A stretch of DNA of 5,855 nucleotides from Planctomycetaceae bacterium (GTDB taxonomy: Bacteria; Planctomycetota; Planctomycetia; Planctomycetales; Planctomycetaceae). Below are positions 1 through 5,855 of the stretch, one piece after another (positions within the stretch are counted from its first letter, which is position 1; each line of letters starts with the position of its first letter). The notes under the pieces are model-generated. The model was not told where the DNA came from and searched no databases. It saw only the letters and a program-made list of their open reading frames with translations. The stretch covers positions 1-5,855 of the forward strand of contig JALWSL010000778.1 in assembly GCA_027080405.1 (NCBI GenBank), read 5' to 3'. The translations under genes and the position numbers were made by a program.

Positions 1-570
1 ACAACAGCGTCCGAGTTTGATGCCGCGATGCTGACTTTGAGAAATCAGGGAATGCGGTCACTCGTCTGGGATTTGCGTGGAAATCCGGGCGGGTTGCTCA
101 CAGCTGCTGTTGAGGTTCTTGATCGGGTCATCGACAGGGGAGTGCTGGTCTCCACAAAGGGGCGAACCCAGGATCAAAACTGGAAATATACCGCCCATTC
201 ACCGGGGACGTTGGACATCCCTATTATTCTACTTGTCGATGGGAACAGTGCCAGCGCCAGTGAAATTGTCGCTGGAGCTTTCCGCGACCATCATCGTGGG
301 AAGATCGTTGGTCGTCAGTCGTATGGTAAATGGTCAGTACAAAGTATTTTCCCGGTGAACCACAAGTGTGGCTTGCGACTGACAACGGCGAAATTCTATT
401 CACCCGACGATCACAATTACAGCAAAATCGGTTTGGCACCGGATGTCCTCGTCAAACGTGACTCCAAAGATTACCTGCATGTGACAGAAGAATCGCTTGA
501 TAGCGATGCCGATGTGCTCAAAGCGATTGAACTGTTTCGAAGCAGTACCCAACTGACACGGAACAATTAG
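1..570 (+). CDS. S41-family C-terminal processing peptidase, 3' part (5' end outside window)
   Basis: This is the C-terminal 189 residues of a serine protease of family S41 (CtpA/Prc/CtpB type). Such enzymes cut proteins near their C-termini in the periplasm or cell envelope. The frame is open from base 1 and stops with TAG at 568-570. Counting from the first codon, the landmark DLRGNPGG lies at residues 24-31 and the nucleophile loop NSASASE at 82-88. The general-base Lys sits in SYGKWSVQ (Lys110) with Gln114 four residues later. Ser85 to Lys110 is 25 residues, the same spacing as the catalytic Ser and Lys of E. coli Prc, so the active site looks intact. One small departure is Trp after the catalytic Lys, where Gly is usual (GKG). 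The PDZ domain, any signal peptide and the start are upstream and not visible. The last ~60 residues carry the usual post-catalytic strand (KFYSPDDHNYSKIGLAPDV) and a short polar tail. The gene converges on coaD across a hairpin terminator. I am confident of the family, not of the subtype or substrate. Confidence 0.95.
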   Translation, partial: TTASEFDAAMLTLRNQGMRSLVWDLRGNPGGLLTAAVEVLDRVIDRGVLVSTKGRTQDQNWKYTAHSPGTLDIPIILLVDGNSASASEIVAGAFRDHHRGKIVGRQSYGKWSVQSIFPVNHKCGLRLTTAKFYSPDDHNYSKIGLAPDVLVKRDSKDYLHVTEESLDSDADVLKAIELFRSSTQLTRNN

Positions 571-619
571 ATGACGATTGCGACCGACTGTTTGTGATAC
601 TGTGATTTTGCTATATTTT

Positions 620-661
620 GCGTAAAAAAGCAGCAGGGATTTCTCTGCTGCTTTTTTACGC
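620..661. terminator. Bidirectional rho-independent terminator between convergent genes
   Basis: A perfect 17-bp inverted repeat: GCGTAAAAAAGCAGCAG at 620-636, an 8-base loop, and its exact reverse complement at 645-661. The GC-rich inner stem (GCAGCAG/CTGCTGC) is flanked by A6 on the left and T6 on the right, so a stem followed by a U-tract forms in RNA from either strand. It lies 50 bases after the S41 stop and 92 bases after the coaD stop, where a shared terminator for two converging genes is expected. Confidence 0.93.
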
Positions 662-752
662 GCAGTCGCTGTCTAATAGTTCGTTGTTCAATACTTTGCT
701 GTTCAGCGCTGCACAATGCTGGACAATACAGACCAGGCCAGTCCGGCCCCAT

Positions 753-1253
753 TTACGAATACTTTGCCAACAGTGGCGCGATTACCTGCCGGGGAACGAA
801 CTGTTCGAGTTTGTTGGCTGCTGTCTCCCGGCCCATCTTCGCAATCTGTTTGATGAGAGAACTCGAAATGTGCGAATACTTCTCGTTGGCCATCAGGAAG
901 ACGGTTTCGATGTCCGGCGCCAAGGTGCTGTTGGCCAGAGTCATTGTAAATTCCGCTTCGATATCGGACAATGTTCGCACGCCGCGCAACATAACCGCTG
1001 CATTCTGGCCTTTCACAAAATCGACAGCCAGTCCGGTGAAACAGTGTATCGTTACGTTTTCCAGATCTCCGACAACGGCTTGCATCAGTTCCAGGCGTTG
1101 TTCGGGAGAGAAAAGCGGTTCTTTATCGGGGTTGATGCCGATACCGACGCTCAAACGCCTGAAGATTCTCGCTCCCCGGCGGATCACGTCTTCATGCCCC
1201 AGTGTCATCGGATCAAAGCTGCCAACGTAGATGGCGTGGTCGGTTTCGAGCAT
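753..1253 (-). CDS. coaD: Phosphopantetheine adenylyltransferase (CoaD)
   Basis: CoaD transfers AMP from ATP to 4'-phosphopantetheine to give dephospho-CoA, the penultimate step of coenzyme A synthesis, in the cytoplasm. The 166-residue product is close to the usual ~160. Residues 9-20 read YVGSFDPMTLGH, the class I nucleotidyltransferase signature with the T-x-G-H form of the HxGH motif (Thr17, Gly19, His20). Residues 90-112 (RGVRTLSDIEAEF followed by LANSTLAP) match the substrate-binding region with its two conserved Arg. Residues 119-135 (FLMANEKYSHISSSLIK) carry the ISSS motif. All family landmarks are present and in order. The ATG at 1253 is the natural start for the N-terminal strand, though the bases before it give no clear Shine-Dalgarno site. 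Translation ends with TAA at 753-755. It lies 102 bases downstream of the YhaM-type gene on the same strand, so co-transcription is plausible. A weak promoter-like pair on the minus strand in that gap (TATAGT at 1321-1326, TTTCCA at 1346-1351, 19-base spacer) is too poor to call. Confidence 0.97.
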   Translation of the reverse strand: MLETDHAIYVGSFDPMTLGHEDVIRRGARIFRRLSVGIGINPDKEPLFSPEQRLELMQAVVGDLENVTIHCFTGLAVDFVKGQNAAVMLRGVRTLSDIEAEFTMTLANSTLAPDIETVFLMANEKYSHISSSLIKQIAKMGRETAANKLEQFVPRQVIAPLLAKYS

Positions 1254-1355
1254 TCTCTTGTCTCTGTCTGCCAGAAGTGTTGTTTACCGTAAAAGAGGGA
1301 ATCGATTAAAGCGGGGATCTACTATAGTGGAGTTTATGGTGGAACTGGAAAGCAA

Positions 1356-2411
1356 TTAATCCGGTTCGGCCTGTCCGCGGAAGATCGATCGCCGTAGTGG
1401 ATTCTGTCTACTGGTGAATAGTTGATCCTGAATAACCGGTTCAGTCAGGGCGGTGGCCATCATCTGAAATTTGGCATCAATGTCATCTGCGTAGTGAACC
1501 AACAGCGCTTCCGGAGTATGAGGCGAAATCGGTGATCCCCATTCCGGCAGATTCTGGTGCGAAACAATCATGTGCTCCAGGCGAAGTTGTGTTTCGGGAT
1601 TCAGTCCTTCAATCTGTGTTGCATATTCCCGCACGATGTCCCGTCCCATCAGAATATGGCCGATCAGCCTTCCTTCCGGGGTATAGTCTGCGCCCTGAGG
1701 TTGTGAGGAGAGTTCACGAAGTTTACCGATATCGTGCAGCACGGCTCCGGCGATCACCAGGTCTCGCGAAACAGGAGGCGACATGGTCGGATAATAATCA
1801 CGATATTTTTCTGCCAGGTACAAAGCGGTTTTTGTGACGGAGAGTATATGCTCCAGAAAACCGCCGCGGTAGGCATGATGATTCCGCGAGGCAGCGGGGT
1901 ACTGTTTGATCTGCTCTGCCTGATCAGTCAGTATTTTCACGACAAGCTGATTGAGTGGTTCATCCTGAATCTTCTCGTTGACGATCGTCATCAGTTCATC
2001 GAACATCGCCTCGGCATCGAAACGGGAGCGGGGAAGAAAATCGGCCGGATCAAAACCGTCGGCAGAATCTTCAGCCGTGACACCGCGAATACGCTCAATT
2101 TCGATTTGTGGCCCATACTGGTTCTCCTGATATCTGCAGCGGAGCTTGAAAAATTCCCCCGTGTTCCACTGTTTCTCACATTCCTCGAACCAGGAGGAAT
2201 CATTCCAGATCATCGAGTTGACTGTTCGCTTGATGTCTCTGAATTGGCATCGGTAATACGGTTTTCCATCGCGGGTTTCTGCTCGCTCTTTTTTACTCAG
2301 CAGGGCGAAGCAATCTCCTGCCTCACCAGGCTTGAACTCGCAAAGTTTGCGCAACGCCTCTGCTGACCCTGCAGTTTTCTCCGGTTCCTGAAACAACGAA
2401 CGTTTGGGCAT
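1356..2411 (-). CDS. YhaM-type 3'-5' exoribonuclease (OB-fold plus HD domain)
   Basis: The 351-residue protein resembles B. subtilis YhaM (about 314 residues), a 3'-5' exoribonuclease with a nucleic-acid-binding OB-fold followed by an HD metal-dependent hydrolase domain. Residues ~24-110 look like the OB part (KPYYRCQFRDIKRTVNSMIW near 50-69). Residues ~175-320 are the HD domain: NHHAYRGGFLEHI (His188), VLHDIGKL (His226-Asp227), GRLIGHILMG (His252), HMIVSHQNLPEWGSP (His280, His285) and HYADDIDAKF (Asp310, Asp313). These are the metal ligands and the SHxxxxEWGSP block expected for this group. No signal peptide is seen, so it should be cytoplasmic and act in RNA (possibly also DNA) turnover. 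The ATG at 2411 has a good ribosome site on the minus strand, AGGAAA at 2417-2422, five bases away. The N-terminal ~20 residues and Pro/Arg-rich C-terminal ~30 are variable. The substrate range cannot be told from sequence. It may be the first gene of a two-gene unit with coaD. Confidence 0.88.
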   Translation of the reverse strand: MPKRSLFQEPEKTAGSAEALRKLCEFKPGEAGDCFALLSKKERAETRDGKPYYRCQFRDIKRTVNSMIWNDSSWFEECEKQWNTGEFFKLRCRYQENQYGPQIEIERIRGVTAEDSADGFDPADFLPRSRFDAEAMFDELMTIVNEKIQDEPLNQLVVKILTDQAEQIKQYPAASRNHHAYRGGFLEHILSVTKTALYLAEKYRDYYPTMSPPVSRDLVIAGAVLHDIGKLRELSSQPQGADYTPEGRLIGHILMGRDIVREYATQIEGLNPETQLRLEHMIVSHQNLPEWGSPISPHTPEALLVHYADDIDAKFQMMATALTEPVIQDQLFTSRQNPLRRSIFRGQAEPD

Positions 2412-2471
2412 CGATCTTTCCTGTCTTGCCAGCTTGAAAAGAAACAGATTTCCGAATCAGGCTCTGAAAGT

Positions 2472-2485
2472 GCATAAGGTTATGC
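2472..2485. promoter_or_regulatory. 14-bp palindrome, possible operator of the YhaM-type gene
   Basis: GCATAAGGTTATGC is a six-base inverted repeat around a two-base centre. Beyond a T/T mismatch the match continues weakly (AAAG on the left, TTTT on the right). It lies 61-74 bases upstream of the YhaM-type start codon, a sensible distance for a regulator site at its promoter. No specific regulator is recognised. It could be chance. Confidence 0.25.
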
Positions 2486-2806
2486 TTTTCCGACCAATAA
2501 AAGAAGTTTACTCGGGGATCCAGCTTCAAAATAGATGGGAGGAGCATCGAACCGCTTGCACGAAAATTGATCGACGATTCCACCATCCGCCTCGGCAAGG
2601 AAAGCCATCACCTGCTGTAACCTGTTTTCATAAAAGGGGTTGCGAGCGGTCGCCCTTCTGTTCGCCCCTCTGATGTTCATTTCGGGACTGCAATTCTCGT
2701 GATAATTCTTGCGGCAACTCGCGAGGTGATTCTTGCGTTCAACTGACAACAAAAACACTGTCATCAGCAGTTGAAGTCTCATGTTTGGGGACCCGCGTGC
2801 AACCTG

Positions 2807-2844
2807 AAAACGCTGGAACGTAACTGAAAACGCTGCAAAACGCT
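2807..2844. repeat. Three helically phased AAAACGCT repeats
   Basis: The octamer AAAACGCT occurs exactly at 2807-2814, 2827-2834 and 2837-2844, with starts 20 and 10 bases apart, so all three face the same side of the helix. The first two share a longer core, CTGAAAACGCTG (2804-2815 and 2824-2835). A partial AACG copy sits at 2817-2820, off phase. Such spacing fits cooperative protein binding in the intergenic region ahead of the TolC-type gene. The binding protein is unknown. Confidence 0.45.
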
Positions 2845-2970
2845 CAACATCGATTCGGAAATGTGCCATCGGCAGGCAAGCCCAGGTTCGGGAAGTCGCG
2901 GTCAGATTTGGAGGTGCTCAATTTAACGATTTTGACGATTCTCCCTGATCTTCCGGTTAGGAAAGTGACG

Positions 2971-2982
2971 ATCAATTTTGAT
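2971..2982. promoter_or_regulatory. 12-bp palindrome ATCAATTTTGAT, possible operator or promoter part
   Basis: A five-base inverted repeat (ATCAA/TTGAT) around TT, continuing into TGATAC, which could serve as a weak rightward -10 element. It lies about 160 bases before the TolC-type start. AT-rich palindromes of this size arise often by chance, so this is only a pointer. Confidence 0.15.
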
Positions 2983-3013
2983 ACGAGGGGTTTCGCCTTC
3001 CGTGGGGGAGGGT

Positions 3014-3051
3014 CTGTCATGTGCCACTGTGAGACAACAGAGAGATGACAG
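3014..3051 (+). promoter_or_regulatory. Nested hairpin in the probable 5' leader of the TolC-type gene
   Basis: The outer arms CTGTCAT (3014-3020) and ATGACAG (3045-3051) are perfect complements. Inside them CTGT (3027-3030) and ACAG (3037-3040) also pair around a six-base loop, with an internal bulge of six and four bases between the stems. The 3' outer arm contains an in-frame ATG (3045-3047) that is an alternative start for the TolC-type protein, so folding would hide it. There is no U-tract, so it is not an ordinary terminator. Confidence 0.3.
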
Positions 3052-3143
3052 AGTCATGCCGGGATTGCCCCTTTGTTGAAGATCGCACAGGGAAATTGAT
3101 CGCCTTGAACGTTGAAAATCGGGGGGAACAGAACGACGTGTTG

Positions 3144-5855
3144 ATGAGACGGAGAAACAGGGGAATTCATGTTGGCGTCCCTTCTTTTTCTGTTATCGCC
3201 ACCTGCTGCGCTCTATTGATTTTGACGTTCTCCGGCTGTTCGCAAACTTTTTGGCGAAAACAGGCGGATAAGGACACCTATCGAGCGTTGGCACAGACCG
3301 AAACGGATGCCCGCTGGGTCAATCCCAGAAAAGGGGTTACTCCTGATCCGCGGAGTCGTTTCTATGATCCTTATGATCCAGATCACGAACCGCTTCCGCC
3401 AGATGATCCTGCTGCTGCCGTCTATATGGAAAATGTCAATGGAATCGCCGGTTACAAAAGCTGGCACAAGTTGGGCCAATCCTTCAGTATCGAAAACCCC
3501 GGCTGGCTCGCCCAGTTTGAATTGACACCTGAAATGGTTGATGACGATCCGGATAACGATACCAAGCCTCTGCCGACCATAAAAAATCTCACGATTCGCG
3601 ATGCTGTTGAACTCAGTTACATTCATGATCGCGGCTATCAAACCGAACTGGAAAACACCTATCTGAGTGCGCTCGCCCTCACTCTGGAACGTTTCCGCTT
3701 TCAGGTGCGGTATCTCGGAGTTGGCGGACGCGAACCATCCGCTTCACTGACACAGACAACGGTGCCCAATACGAGCGATTCCCTCGGGATGTCCAATCGG
3801 TTTGGCGTCAGTCAACTGCTGCCCACCGGCGGACAGTGGGCGGTGGAACTGGCGAACAACACACTCTGGCTTTTCTCCGGAGCCAATGCAGGAACATCTT
3901 CGGCCAGTATCCTCTCTTACCGGATCACACAACCATTGCTGTTGAATGCGGGACGCAAAATAGCCTTGGCAAATTTGACGCAAGCCGAGCGTGATCTGCT
4001 CTATTCGGTACGATCTTTGGCCCGGTTTCGCAAGCAACTGTTTGTTAATACCGTGGGGGGAGGGTATCTCGGATTGCTGACACAGATCCAGGGTATCCGT
4101 AACCAGAAATTCAACATTACCCAACTGGAACGACAAGTGCGTGCTCTCAGGGCGCTCGCTTCCGAACCGCCTGCCATGACGGATACCGATCTGGAAGCCA
4201 TGCCTGCGGGAATTGTCATTCCGGAGGAATTGCAGGGACGATTCGTCTATGATGAAAAGAGAAAAAAACTGTACTGGTTCAAGGCGATGTCGCAGGAAGA
4301 AGCCGAGGCTCTGCTCGCCTTGAGTGATGATCCTGCCTGGAAACGGAGTATTCGGGATCTGATTCAGATCAAAAGAACGGAAGCGACCCCACTGGACGTT
4401 GCCCAGTTGGAATCGCGTCTCGCCTCTGCTCGCATCAACCTGCGGACATCTGAACGAAGATTTAAGGACCAACTCGATCAATTCAAAATTCAACTCGGTT
4501 TGCCGCCCGATCTGGTTATGACGATTGATGATTCCAGTCTGGAGCAATTCCAGTTGATTTCGCCTGTTCTGGAAAAAATGCGTACTCAGGCCGACACCTT
4601 GGTTGAGCAACTCGGTTTAATTGATGAGGAGGCTCCGAATGTCCAACAGATTCGAGAGGCCCTCTCGCAATTGCAGCAGTACGCAGAGGCAATCGATCAG
4701 CAGGGGATTCAACTGGTCAAGCAGGACGCCCTGCGTGTTAACGCAAACATGGGGAAGCGTCTCGAAGCAATCAAATCTGAACAGGAAAAAACGCGGATTG
4801 CAAAAACAGTCGAACGGGATCAGGACAGAGTTCAAGAGCAAACCGACAGAATTGAACAACAAAAGAAGAATCTGCAGTCTATTTTACAACGGTTGAACTC
4901 GGCAAATGGAAATTTGGAGACTCTCAAGGGCGTTATCAGCGATATGAAAGATGCCCGTGAAGATTTGGAAAAACAGGTGCTGGAGTTACAGGTCATTCAG
5001 ATCGGGCTCCGTTCGGAATTGATCAGTGTCAACAAATTTAATCTTGGTATGGCCGATTCCGTAGGTGTCGCGATGGAGAATCGTCTTGATCTGATGAATG
5101 AACGGGCCAACGTGATGGATGCCCGCAGAGATTTGGAGGTGGTGGCAAACCGGCTGAAGTCTGTACTGGATGTCGCTGTCGAAGGGGACGTACGAACACC
5201 TGGCGGTGGGTCTCAGCCGTTTAACTTCAGTGGAAGTAGTAGTAGTTACCGTCTCGGACTGCAGTTTACCGCCCCGCTGGATCAGGTCGCTGAGAGGAAT
5301 AACTATCGTTCTGCACAAATTCGTTACCAAAGGGCCAGGCGGGCCTACATGGCAGCCGAAGACCAGGTAAAGCTGCAAGTGCGTACAGCATGGCGGCAGC
5401 TTCAAGTCTTGGAAGAAAACCTGGAAACTGCCAGGCAGGCGTTGCGTATCAATGTGTTACAATACGATCAGGCGGTAGAAACGGCCAATGCTCCGGGCCA
5501 ACCGGCTCAAGGGGGGGTTAGCGGTCGAAACCTGATCGATGCGTTGAACAACATATTGGCAGCCCAGGACCGACTGATACAAATTTGGGCAAATTATGAG
5601 ACACAACGTCTTAACATTCATCGAGATATGGGTATGATGGAGATTGACCCTCAAGGAATGTGGGTCGACCCCTACTATCAGAATCAGATAAACCCACCCC
5701 AAGAGTCATCACATGAGCACAACAGTTCCATCCCAGACGGGCCAGATTTCGAAGGAGCAGGCAGCGATTCCGCAGGATTCGACGTCGTCCTCCTACCCCC
5801 GGCCCCAATCGAAAACGTCAACTTCGAAATCGAACAGGGAGCAAAGGGGGAAGAA
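3144..5855 (+). CDS. Large TolC-family outer-membrane efflux lipoprotein (3' end outside window)
   Basis: At least 904 residues without a stop; ordinary TolC/OprM proteins have about 420-500. Family members form the outer-membrane channel and periplasmic tunnel of tripartite efflux or type I secretion pumps. From ATG 3144 the N-terminus is a lipoprotein signal: MRRRNR, a hydrophobic core at ~14-29, then TFSGC with Cys32 as the lipidated residue. The first efflux-protein half spans ~148-325 (TIRDAVELSY at 150, then QPLLLNAGRK at 263-272). A small inserted motif at 365-406 precedes the helix ending in FKIQLGLPPDL (447-457). Residues ~475-625 are Gln/Glu/Lys-rich and heptad-like, an extra coiled coil. 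The second half spans ~640-830 (MENRLDLMNER at 644, then YRLGLQFTAPLDQ at 702-713 and ERNNYR). A Pro/acidic tail follows. Other possible starts in frame are ATG 3045, GTG 3138 and TTG 3141. GGGGGG at 3121-3126 is better spaced for GTG 3138 than for 3144. The family is certain; the cargo is unknown. Confidence 0.92.
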   Translation, partial: MRRRNRGIHVGVPSFSVIATCCALLILTFSGCSQTFWRKQADKDTYRALAQTETDARWVNPRKGVTPDPRSRFYDPYDPDHEPLPPDDPAAAVYMENVNGIAGYKSWHKLGQSFSIENPGWLAQFELTPEMVDDDPDNDTKPLPTIKNLTIRDAVELSYIHDRGYQTELENTYLSALALTLERFRFQVRYLGVGGREPSASLTQTTVPNTSDSLGMSNRFGVSQLLPTGGQWAVELANNTLWLFSGANAGTSSASILSYRITQPLLLNAGRKIALANLTQAERDLLYSVRSLARFRKQLFVNTVGGGYLGLLTQIQGIRNQKFNITQLERQVRALRALASEPPAMTDTDLEAMPAGIVIPEELQGRFVYDEKRKKLYWFKAMSQEEAEALLALSDDPAWKRSIRDLIQIKRTEATPLDVAQLESRLASARINLRTSERRFKDQLDQFKIQLGLPPDLVMTIDDSSLEQFQLISPVLEKMRTQADTLVEQLGLIDEEAPNVQQIREALSQLQQYAEAIDQQGIQLVKQDALRVNANMGKRLEAIKSEQEKTRIAKTVERDQDRVQEQTDRIEQQKKNLQSILQRLNSANGNLETLKGVISDMKDAREDLEKQVLELQVIQIGLRSELISVNKFNLGMADSVGVAMENRLDLMNERANVMDARRDLEVVANRLKSVLDVAVEGDVRTPGGGSQPFNFSGSSSSYRLGLQFTAPLDQVAERNNYRSAQIRYQRARRAYMAAEDQVKLQVRTAWRQLQVLEENLETARQALRINVLQYDQAVETANAPGQPAQGGVSGRNLIDALNNILAAQDRLIQIWANYETQRLNIHRDMGMMEIDPQGMWVDPYYQNQINPPQESSHEHNSSIPDGPDFEGAGSDSAGFDVVLLPPAPIENVNFEIEQGAKGEE
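5713..5855 (+). CDS. Possible start of the next gene, overlapping the TolC-type tail (partial)
   Basis: An ATG at 5713 opens a frame, different from the TolC-type frame, that stays open to the window end (47 codons). A modest purine ribosome-like stretch, AAGAG at 5701-5705, sits seven bases before it. The peptide begins MSTTVPSQTGQISKEQ, is rich in Ser, Thr, Gln and Pro, and turns basic at the end (KSNREQRGKK). That would suit the cytoplasmic tail of a membrane-anchored protein such as an HlyD-type adaptor, which often follows an outer-membrane efflux gene. No domain or membrane segment is visible yet. Both this frame and the TolC-type frame are open here, so either the genes overlap by more than 140 bases or only one frame is used. 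Function is inference from position only. Confidence 0.35.
   Translation, partial: MSTTVPSQTGQISKEQAAIPQDSTSSSYPRPQSKTSTSKSNREQRGK

Larger units (their letters stand above)
2412..3143. other. Divergent intergenic region, no convincing gene
   Basis: These 732 bases separate the leftward YhaM-type gene from the rightward TolC-type gene, so promoters for both should lie here. The open frames present have poor composition, no ribosome sites and no recognisable domain. The longest is on the minus strand, from an ATG at 2869 to 2480. The region instead contains short structured elements listed separately: a palindrome at 2472-2485, phased repeats at 2807-2844, a palindrome at 2971-2982 and a hairpin at 3014-3051. 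TTGACG at 2932-2937 resembles a rightward -35 box, but no acceptable -10 sits 16-18 bases further on, so I do not call a promoter. Confidence 0.6.

Noticed and set aside
618..1292. 224-codon plus-strand open frame opposite coaD
   Set aside because: The minus strand encodes CoaD with all family motifs. The plus frame begins inside the terminator stem and resembles no protein.
2705..2737. Direct repeat ATTCTTGCG (2705-2713, 2729-2737) with palindrome CTCGCGAG between the copies
   Set aside because: Only nine matching bases in two copies with a short palindrome. Too weak to separate from chance in a 700-base non-coding stretch.
2480..2869. 129-codon minus-strand open frame in the intergenic region
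   Set aside because: No ribosome site, no recognisable domain, erratic composition (runs of Arg/Asn/Cys), and it is built partly on the AAAACGCT repeats. The internal start giving MRLQLLMTVFLLSV is signal-like but also has no ribosome site.
2932..2960. TTGACG as a possible sigma-70 -35 box for the efflux gene
   Set aside because: At 16-18 bases downstream the sequence is CGGTTA, GGTTAG or GTTAGG, none of them a credible -10 element.
2928..3233. Near-identical 16-17 base strings GATTTTGACG(A)TTCTCC at 2928-2944 and 3218-3233
   Set aside because: The second copy is ordinary signal-peptide coding sequence, and there is no flanking similarity to suggest a duplication or attachment site.
3744..4610. 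288-codon minus-strand open frame opposite the efflux gene
   Set aside because: It is the antisense shadow of the clearly recognisable TolC-type coding sequence. It is rich in Arg/Gln/His/Phe, as expected from reverse reading, and has no domain.

Overview
The window looks like chromosomal DNA of a planctomycete, possibly a Gimesia-like member of the Planctomycetales. This is an inference from protein style: an HD-domain exonuclease of the YhaM type, and an unusually long TolC-type lipoprotein whose second half carries an 'APLDQ...ERNNYR' stretch that I remember from planctomycete efflux proteins. G+C is roughly half by eye. No rRNA, tRNA, CRISPR array, insertion sequence or phage gene was seen.

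Layout. Bases 1-570 (+) are the 3' end of an S41 (C-terminal processing) peptidase with its Ser/Lys/Gln catalytic residues intact. It converges on coaD (753-1253, -). Between them lies a near-ideal bidirectional terminator with a perfect 17-bp stem (620-661). Upstream of coaD on the same strand is a YhaM-type 3'-5' exoribonuclease gene (1356-2411, -), so the two may form a short operon ending at that terminator. Bases 2412-3143 form a 0.7-kb divergent intergenic region with no convincing gene. It holds several small structured elements: a 14-bp palindrome, three helically phased AAAACGCT repeats, and a hairpin just ahead of the next gene. From about 3144 to the window end (+) runs one long open frame for a TolC-family outer-membrane efflux lipoprotein of at least 904 residues, about twice the usual size. 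The excess sits in a small inserted motif, a long coiled-coil region, and a Pro/acidic tail. At 5713 a second open frame starts inside that tail and also runs off the end. It could be the N-terminus of the next gene, perhaps a membrane-fusion (HlyD-type) adaptor.

The left part is housekeeping: envelope proteolysis, coenzyme A synthesis and RNA turnover. The right part is the start of an export module whose partner genes lie outside the window. The most interesting material is the architecture of the TolC protein and the crowded, overlapping signals at its two ends. I see no clear evidence of an entirely new system.
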